The notes beneath the pieces are model-generated. The model was not told the DNA's origin. It saw nothing but the letters and a program-made list of their open reading frames with translations, and ran no database searches. Source: Segatella copri (GTDB lineage Bacteria; Bacteroidota; Bacteroidia; Bacteroidales; Bacteroidaceae). Taken from it: DNA of 64,000 nucleotides. The stretch spans positions 1 through 64,000 of the forward strand of contig NZ_VZCB01000084.1 in the NCBI RefSeq assembly GCF_009494395.1. The letters run 5' to 3'. The position numbers were made by a program, and so were the translations under genes. Shown here in pieces: positions 1 to 5,797 of the stretch; the first letter of the stretch is position 1; each line of letters starts with the position of its first letter.

Positions 1-308
1 TACTGGTACGGCTAACCCGCTGATAAATAGTGGGGACGCTGTATTGGTGGTTTACTATTTTGCGGGATGGGACCGCCTGGAGAGGGCTTGATGAGGCAAT
101 GATCAAAGCCCTCGCCATGTTGTGCGGGATGGGACCGCCTGGGGAAAGGTGAAGACAGTATGAGGTGGGTTTGCTATAATGGGGGTATAGATTACTGATT
201 TTAAGGCTAATTCGTTGATAACTTGCAGATTTCTTGTGGTTTTCTTGGCGGTTTCGAGAAAAAAGCGTATTTTTGCGGCAAAGTTGAACGTTTAAAAAGG
301 AGAAAATT
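1..308. other. Intergenic region with dispersed-repeat copies and a promoter
   Basis: No gene is visible. Positions about 60-150 hold two copies of a phrase built on GCGGGATGGGACCGCCTGG, which recurs near 5430 and inside the helicase gene (near 6238 and 7076). From about 205 to 275 the sequence closely matches 5515-5583, so the repeat and the promoter-bearing stretch after it occur together twice in this window. The region ends with a promoter and an AAGGAG ribosome-binding site at about 297-302. Confidence 0.7.
245..275 (+). promoter_or_regulatory. Bacteroidota-type promoter for the first toxin-antitoxin pair
   Basis: A TTG at 245-247 is followed after 20 nt by TATTTTTG at 268-275, matching the Bacteroidota -33/-7 pattern. 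The first gene starts at 309 with a good Shine-Dalgarno sequence. Confidence 0.6.
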
Positions 309-581
309 ATGAATATTGTTGCTTTAAGTAATAGGCTCGCAAGTAAAGTTCCTCATTGGCATGAACTCGAAAAATTAAGTAAGGAAGATAAGATAGAGGT
401 TATTGCTTTACTTTCCATGTCGATGGCAAATGCAGAGGAAATAAAAACGCCAGCAGATAGAACTAAAGAAATGGTAGAACGTTGCTGTGGTTCTTGGGTT
501 GGCGAACAGTCGGCAGAAGATATTATAGCAAATATCAACGAAAGTAAAATGTCAAAGTCAGAACCTGTCAAGTTTGGATGA
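309..581 (+). CDS. VapB-like antitoxin of a type II toxin-antitoxin system
   Basis: This 90-residue acidic protein would neutralise the PIN-domain toxin encoded right behind it. Its C-terminal half has the pattern W-x-(5)-SAEDIIANINESK, which resembles the toxin-binding tail of small Bacteroidota antitoxins that precede VapC-type genes. The start at 309 is supported by AAGGAG 6-7 nt upstream and a promoter at 245-275. The toxin ATG follows its stop by one base, the tight coupling usual for such pairs. The role is inferred from the tail and from position. Because the toxin is frameshifted, the antitoxin may now be an orphan. Confidence 0.7.
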   Translation: MNIVALSNRLASKVPHWHELEKLSKEDKIEVIALLSMSMANAEEIKTPADRTKEMVERCCGSWVGEQSAEDIIANINESKMSKSEPVKFG

Positions 582-582
582 T

Positions 583-1003
583 ATGAATTACTTGTTGGAT
601 ACCAATATTTGTGTATATTTTATGAGGGGGTAAACGAAATGTAGCTGCTAAAATTTCAGAAATTGGTCAAGAGCATTTCTTTATCTCTGAGATGACTTTG
701 GGTGAATTACTTTATGGGGCTCAGTGTAGCGATAGACCTTCTGAGAACATTAGAGCTGTTCATGTGTTTTGCCAGTATGTAACAATATTGCCAATGGTAA
801 ATATTTGGAATGAATTTGCTGTTCAAAAGGCTTTTCTTCGTAAAAAAGGTCAACTTATTGAAGATGCTGACATAATTATTGGTACTACAGCTATCATAAA
901 TAATATGGTTATGGTTACAGAAAACGTTAAGCACATAGGAAGGCTTAATGGTATTGTTGTTGAAAACTGGATAGAAAAATATATTATTGACGCTGTTTGC
1001 TGA
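583..1003 (+). pseudogene. VapC-family PIN-domain toxin, frameshifted in a G tract
   Basis: The product would be a Mg-dependent PIN-domain ribonuclease. The ATG at 583 gives MNYLLDTNICVYFMRG, the expected N-terminus with the first catalytic Asp at residue 6. It then meets TAA at 631-633. Removing one G from the five-G run at 626-630 restores a continuous frame (MRGKRNVAAKISEIG) that runs to 1003 with the later acidic residues (EMTLGELLYG and EDADIIIGT). The restored protein would be about 139 residues, normal for VapC. As written the toxin is dead unless frameshifting occurs. A sequencing error or slippage in the G tract are alternatives. Confidence 0.8.
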
Positions 1004-1031
1004 TTACATTTTGATAGTTGGAGGATAGATT

Positions 1032-1226
1032 ATGGCATTAGAGATAAGAAGCATTCCTGTTTTGACAGGTGAGACCGCTGAACGATTTGTTCGTGAGGCA
1101 GAGGAGAATGAACGTAATCCACAGAGGAGAAAATTAGTCTTTTCTTTTGAGGATATTGATCGCATTATGGAACGTTCACGTAAATATATGAAAGAACATG
1201 GAGGAAAAGGACCTTTTGCAAAATAG
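1032..1226 (+). CDS. Small charged hypothetical protein, possibly an orphan antitoxin
   Basis: A 64-residue, strongly charged protein with no signal peptide or membrane segment; I do not recognise its family. It has a good ribosome-binding site (GGAGG at about 1020-1024, 8 nt before ATG 1032) and starts 28 bp after the broken vapC. The size, charge (runs such as REAEENERNPQRRK and DRIMERSRKYMKEHG) and position suggest an antitoxin-like protein. No intact toxin follows: 1227-1411 contains only short open frames and a fragment near 1290-1320 resembling the local dispersed repeat. The gene looks real; the function is inference. Confidence 0.6.
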   Translation: MALEIRSIPVLTGETAERFVREAEENERNPQRRKLVFSFEDIDRIMERSRKYMKEHGGKGPFAK

Positions 1227-1411
1227 TTGTGGAGGCTTTCCATATTAGAGTCAAGAATGATGTATCTTGATTTGTTGGGATATATAAGATAATAAATGCT
1301 CTCTGGCGCTCGGAATCGCATGGGATAGGACGCAAGGAACACAGGATATAATCAGAACATGGCATTTGCTGTGCCACGTTTTTACATTAAAAACAAACAT
1401 ATTAAAACAAT

Positions 1412-3076
1412 ATGAAAAAAAACTTTTCGAACACAAAGACTATGAGATTAGTTCTCTCGGTATGTTTTGCTTTGGGGGGATTTTGTGCACAAGATTCCAA
1501 CCTTTATGCCCAGCCTGCAAGCGGCTGTAAATTAGCTTCACAAACCGTCATTTTGCCCTGTACGGAAGTAGCCAACTTAAACGGCTTGGTTATTCCCTCC
1601 AATTTCTTCAAGGAAGCCTGCAATGGAGGAGCTGTTCTTTCGGTTACAACAAAGACTTCCGATACAGGTGCTTCTTACGCAGATGTGAAAGGCATTATTC
1701 GTTCTGTTGACCCCGATGCCCCAAACATAGAATGGGAGATTCTGTTGCCAATGAAATGGAATGGAAGAAGTTTGCAATTGGGAGGAGGTGCCAACAACGG
1801 TTCCATCCCTAACGTTCATGGCACATCAGCATTCGGAAGCGTGAAACCTATCGATGCCGGTTATGTGGTCTATGGAGATGATTCCGGACATCAGTCGAGC
1901 AGCAGTATGGATGCATCGTTTGCTTCTAACGAGGAGTCTCTGAACAATTATATTCGACAACATCTGATTAAAGCGCATGACGTGATGCGTTATGTGGTGA
2001 ACCATTTTTATGGACAGGAGCCTGTGTTTAATTATTTTGCTGGTTGCTCTACGGGAGGACGCGAAGCCTTGGAATGCGCCACCACCTACGGCAAGTACTA
2101 CGATGGCGTTTTTTGCTCACAACCGGCTTCCAACTATGTGCTGGCACGACTGTGGGGAGCCGTTCTCTCACAAGCTGTTTACAAAAATTTTGATGCTGAT
2201 ACTTATCCACATTCGGACGGGTATATTGACGAAGAAACCCTCAAGGGCATACAGCAAGATGCTATTTCGCTTTACGACAAATGGGATGGAATAGAAGACG
2301 GAATAGTCTGCAACATCTTTGCAGCGCGAAACAACCGAGATAATTTTTTGAACATCATCCGGAAAAAATATCACTTGACAGATGCCCAAATGAATACGAT
2401 AGATGTATATGCCAATGGCTTCTGTTTGGAGTATGCCATGAAAAACGGAATGAAAACCTACAAAGGGTGTTCTGCCTTAGAAGGTGGCGCGATGGATTTA
2501 GGTTCAAGTGAAGTGCCACGTGAACCACTCGACACCCGATACAATGTGCATCATGGAGACCGCGCCGATGGTATATTCAAGTATTTCTTCACCAAAGATC
2601 CGACATGGAAACTGATAGAACATGACTATTTCCATCCTGACGAGAATTTATATCGCATATTGATGGATGCCTCGGCACGCTATGATGCCAACAGCCCGGA
2701 TTTTGATGATTTTATCTCTCATGGCGGAAAGCTGATATTGTTTTCCGGCTGGATGGACATGTCGATGAGTCCTTGGCAATTGATTGATCAATACAAAGGG
2801 TATGTTGATAAATATGGACAAAAAACGACCGACTCCTTCTGCAAGTTCTACATAATGCCTGATGCAACTCATGGGTGGGGCGTAACCATGGACTATATGA
2901 GTTGGCTTGACCAATGGTGTACTACGGGAAACTATCCGCAAGAAACCCTTTATGCCACCATGCGTAGGACCCATGGGCAGATGCCTATGGCCGAATATCC
3001 AGGATGGGTGAAATACATAGGTGGTGACCCGATGTCCGGAACAAGCTATCAGATTATCAAACAAACAAACGAATAA
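1412..3076 (+). CDS. Tannase/feruloyl-esterase family secreted hydrolase
   Basis: A secreted alpha/beta-hydrolase of the tannase/feruloyl esterase family (554 aa), predicted to release phenolic acids from plant esters. Residues 1 to about 33 form a signal peptide. The nucleophile elbow is GCSTGGRE, with Ser213 preceded by Cys212 as in the CS-D-HC architecture of this family. The likely acid is Asp449 (GWMDMSMSP) and the base is His487 (DATHGWG). The residue after the His is Gly, not the Cys that normally forms a disulfide with the Cys beside the serine, which is unusual. The next gene starts 4 bp downstream, so the two are cotranscribed. The exact substrate cannot be told. Confidence 0.8.
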   Translation: MKKNFSNTKTMRLVLSVCFALGGFCAQDSNLYAQPASGCKLASQTVILPCTEVANLNGLVIPSNFFKEACNGGAVLSVTTKTSDTGASYADVKGIIRSVDPDAPNIEWEILLPMKWNGRSLQLGGGANNGSIPNVHGTSAFGSVKPIDAGYVVYGDDSGHQSSSSMDASFASNEESLNNYIRQHLIKAHDVMRYVVNHFYGQEPVFNYFAGCSTGGREALECATTYGKYYDGVFCSQPASNYVLARLWGAVLSQAVYKNFDADTYPHSDGYIDEETLKGIQQDAISLYDKWDGIEDGIVCNIFAARNNRDNFLNIIRKKYHLTDAQMNTIDVYANGFCLEYAMKNGMKTYKGCSALEGGAMDLGSSEVPREPLDTRYNVHHGDRADGIFKYFFTKDPTWKLIEHDYFHPDENLYRILMDASARYDANSPDFDDFISHGGKLILFSGWMDMSMSPWQLIDQYKGYVDKYGQKTTDSFCKFYIMPDATHGWGVTMDYMSWLDQWCTTGNYPQETLYATMRRTHGQMPMAEYPGWVKYIGGDPMSGTSYQIIKQTNE

Positions 3077-3080
3077 ACAT

Positions 3081-4589
3081 ATGAAACGTTTCTTTTTATT
3101 CTTTTTTGCCAGCCTGTGTGCGGTAATACCGGTATGTAGTCAAGTTAATGTCTTGGAACGTTGTACCCCCGAATCACAAGGAGTCCCTTCGGAAAAGATT
3201 ACAGCTCTGTTCGATTCGCTGATGACGTTTCCGAATACAGATATTCATAGTGTAATGGTTTTGCGACATGGGAAAGTCATTGCAGAAATGTATCCGGCTC
3301 CTTTCAAGCCGGAATATGGCCATCAGTTATTCTCTTGTTCGAAGACATTTACTGCTGCTGCGGTGGGCATAGCCATTATGGAGAATCGTTTAAGACTTGA
3401 CGACCGGCTTGCTACCTTTTTCCCCGAACTTTTACCCGATTCCATCTCTGAATGGTTGGCCGAAATAACTGTCCGTGACCTGCTGACAATGACTTCCGGT
3501 TTTGAGGTGGATACGAAGATGAGGACATTTTCTTCACATTGGATAGAGGGATATTTGAAACATCCTATGGTGGCAAGACCAGGGGAACGGTTTGCATACG
3601 ACTCTATCGACACTTATTTGCTTTCGGCCATTGTTCAACGAGTCACAGGAATGAAAATGATGGATTACCTTAAGCAACGTCTTTTTCTCCCATTAGGCAT
3701 TACAGAGGCTTATTGGGAAGAAAGTCCCGAAGGCATCAATAGCGGAGGCTGGGGGTTGTATTTGCAGCCTGAGTCTTTGGCCAAATTCGGGCAATTGTTG
3801 TTGAACAAAGGGGAGTGGAATGGAATGCGGTTGTTACCTGCGAAATGGGTAGATGAAATGACCTCACGGAAAGTAAATCGACCTAACGGCGACGATTATG
3901 GCTACCAGATGTGGATGTGTGCATACCCCAATGCATCGCGTGCAGACGGGGCGTATGGACAATATATTATTGTCATTCCCGACAAAGAAATGGTCATCAC
4001 TATCACCCAGTGTATGACTGGCAATGGGGGGAAGGAGCAGAGCCATATATGGAATGTCCTTTTGCCTCACGTCTCTGAAACTCCTTTGGCAGTAAAAAAA
4101 ACAAAAAAGTTTGCAAAACGTTGGCAACAATATAGCCATCCGATACCGCAGGGAAAGGTGTCTTCTTCAACTATGAAGAAAATACAGAGTAATAATTACC
4201 AATTGGAAGACAATGTGTTAGAATGGCGTTCTTTCCGTTTTGAACCTTCCGAGAATGGCTTGTCTCTCTACGTGATGGATAAAGCTGGGAAAGAAAGTAA
4301 AATCGCTTTGGGTTATAAAGAATGGAAAACCTCCCCCATCTCTTTCTATCCACCCAATTCCCGTCGATCCACATTGGGCAGTTTCAGCAATATTCCCACT
4401 CCTTTTTTAGTAGGTGGAGCTTATGCGTGGGGCAGCCATAATCAGTTGGAAGTTAAGCTCCACTTCGTTAACTGGATGAGTGCGGTTAAGCTGTTTTTTA
4501 ATTTCCAAGACGACAAGATGCACGTTGATATTTACAGAAACTTCGACAACTCCCACACATTCACACGAAAGAAATTTTCCGGATTATAG
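3081..4589 (+). CDS. Serine hydrolase of the beta-lactamase/EstB family
   Basis: A secreted penicillin-binding-protein-fold hydrolase related to class C beta-lactamases and EstB-type esterases (502 aa). The N-terminus is a signal peptide (MKRFFLFFFASLCAVIPVCS). The catalytic SxxK is Ser85-C-S-Lys88 and the second motif is Tyr173-D-Ser175. I chose ATG 3081, not the longer frame from 3021, because it begins at the signal peptide just after the upstream stop. Cotranscription with the tannase-like gene suggests esterase activity on plant-derived compounds more than drug resistance. The last 29 bp overlap the convergent PIN toxin gene. Confidence 0.78.
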   Translation: MKRFFLFFFASLCAVIPVCSQVNVLERCTPESQGVPSEKITALFDSLMTFPNTDIHSVMVLRHGKVIAEMYPAPFKPEYGHQLFSCSKTFTAAAVGIAIMENRLRLDDRLATFFPELLPDSISEWLAEITVRDLLTMTSGFEVDTKMRTFSSHWIEGYLKHPMVARPGERFAYDSIDTYLLSAIVQRVTGMKMMDYLKQRLFLPLGITEAYWEESPEGINSGGWGLYLQPESLAKFGQLLLNKGEWNGMRLLPAKWVDEMTSRKVNRPNGDDYGYQMWMCAYPNASRADGAYGQYIIVIPDKEMVITITQCMTGNGGKEQSHIWNVLLPHVSETPLAVKKTKKFAKRWQQYSHPIPQGKVSSSTMKKIQSNNYQLEDNVLEWRSFRFEPSENGLSLYVMDKAGKESKIALGYKEWKTSPISFYPPNSRRSTLGSFSNIPTPFLVGGAYAWGSHNQLEVKLHFVNWMSAVKLFFNFQDDKMHVDIYRNFDNSHTFTRKKFSGL

Positions 4590-4854
4590 GGGGGCGTGGC
4601 TGATCCAATATTTCCATCATTTCTGCAGCTGTAATCACTTGCGGTTCTTTTGGGAAGTGTTTGAGATTACCTGTTACTAAGAAGGAATCTTCCTTGCTCA
4701 GGCAGACTTCATAGAAGACTCGGTCATCCTCATCTGGCATTTCGCCATCATAGGGAAAACGGGATGAATCAATTCCGTTTTCCTTGACATGTTCTATAAT
4801 AGTGCTGATAAGGGCTGATACAAATATGTTTGTATCAATGACAGCATATACCAT
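4561..4854 (-). CDS. PIN-domain toxin with a probable internal deletion
   Basis: A 97-residue protein that starts as a normal PIN-domain toxin (MVYAVIDTNIFVSALIS, catalytic Asp7) and then passes directly to the C-terminal half of that fold (TIIEHVKENGIDSSRFPYDGE, then EDDRVFYEVCLSKEDSFLVTGN). From my knowledge of this family, members are about 135-140 residues and have roughly 40-45 more residues at this junction, including a conserved acidic residue. The gene therefore appears to carry an in-frame deletion. Its 3' end runs 29 bp into the convergent serine hydrolase gene. Its start overlaps the antitoxin by 20 bp. It may be inactive. Confidence 0.7.
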   Translation of the reverse strand: MVYAVIDTNIFVSALISTIIEHVKENGIDSSRFPYDGEMPDEDDRVFYEVCLSKEDSFLVTGNLKHFPKEPQVITAAEMMEILDQPRPPIIRKISFV

Positions 4855-5161
4855 TGCGTTCTTTTCTTAATCGTCTGACTTCTCTGATTTCTTCATTGAT
4901 TTCATCAAGCGTGAGCTCTGGGGTTTCACCTCTTTCTGCTTTAGCTCTAAGTTGCTTGAACGCAGCCTTTGCTTTCGCAGTCACTTCATCTTCTTCTTCA
5001 TTCTTTGCCTGAATGGAGAATGGAATGCTCTTACTGCGAATTACTGCCTTTACAAAGATGTTGATGGCGGTATTCGCACTCATACCGAACTGTTCGCAGA
5101 GTTTATCAAACTGTGCTTTCTGCTGGTTGTCCATACGGACTGTCATTGCTGTCTGTGCCAT
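4835..5161 (-). CDS. RelB/DinJ-family antitoxin
   Basis: A 108-residue antitoxin with an N-terminal ribbon-helix-helix DNA-binding segment typical of RelB/DinJ (AMTVRMDNQQKAQFDKLCEQ, then FGMSANTAINIFVKAVI). An acidic, helical C-terminal tail would wrap the toxin. It overlaps the downstream PIN toxin by 20 bp, so translation is probably coupled. Such proteins repress their own operon. Pairing RelB-like antitoxins with PIN toxins is common in Bacteroidota. Confidence 0.85.
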   Translation of the reverse strand: MAQTAMTVRMDNQQKAQFDKLCEQFGMSANTAINIFVKAVIRSKSIPFSIQAKNEEEDEVTAKAKAAFKQLRAKAERGETPELTLDEINEEIREVRRLRKERNGICCH

Positions 5162-5797
5162 AAGCCGATAATTATAAAGTTATACATTCTGACTGCAATA
5201 TACATCATAATGGTGTAGAATGGCTTATAATTTAACAAAGATTAAACTTTAGAATGTAACCGCCCTACAGTGCTGACTTTTCTACCTCTCCGTCTCTCCT
5301 GCAAGGAGAGCTCCACATCCTAACCAAGCCTTCCCTTCTCGAAAAGGGAAGGATGTAACCGCCCTCCGGTGCTCGGAACCGCTTCGCTCTATGGTTGGCG
5401 GGGCATCAAAGCCCTGCGCCATGGTTGTGCGGGATGGGACCGCCGGGAGACAACTTGCTGATGGGACCGCATGGGGGAGGAAGTTTATGATTTATAGTTT
5501 ACTGTTGATTTTGTAGTAATTTCCTGATAACTTGCAGATTTTTTGTGATTTTCTTGGTGGTTATGAAAAAAGTCGTACTTTTGGAAAGTTATATAAATAA
5601 TATCAGAGAAACACAAAGGGATTAGATTTTAAATTTTAATTATATACTTTAAGATTGGCAGGGCTTTTGATGAAGCTCTGCCTATCTTTTTGACTTTTCT
5701 TTTTTTTTAAAAAAGATACCATATTACTTTTTAACATACTGATAGGTGTCACTGCTTGGAATATAGCAGGGACGCTATATTCATTATATGCTTTTAT
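5162..5797. repeat. Repeat-rich intergenic region before the helicase gene
   Basis: No convincing gene is present. Positions about 5251-5480 hold a diverged copy of the repeat found in-frame in the helicase: small hairpins such as CCTTCCCTTCTCGAAAAGGGAAGG, then the phrases GATGTAACCGCC, GCTCGGAACCGCT, GGTTGGCGG and TGCGGGATGGGACCGCC in the same order. Positions 5515-5583 parallel 205-275 and contain a promoter. An 8-bp inverted repeat (AATATAGC/GCTATATT) lies near 5759-5780, just before the helicase start. Confidence 0.75.
5554..5583 (+). promoter_or_regulatory. Promoter for the helicase gene
   Basis: TTG at 5554-5556, 19 nt, then TACTTTTG at 5576-5583 match the Bacteroidota consensus. The predicted leader is about 210 nt. 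Confidence 0.55.

Noticed and set aside
583-1003. Programmed frameshifting in vapC
   Set aside because: No stimulatory structure or classic slippery heptamer was seen; simple mutation in the G tract is more likely.
1227-1411. A toxin gene paired with the 64-residue protein
   Set aside because: Only frames under about 15 codons with stops are present on the plus strand, so no gene is supported.
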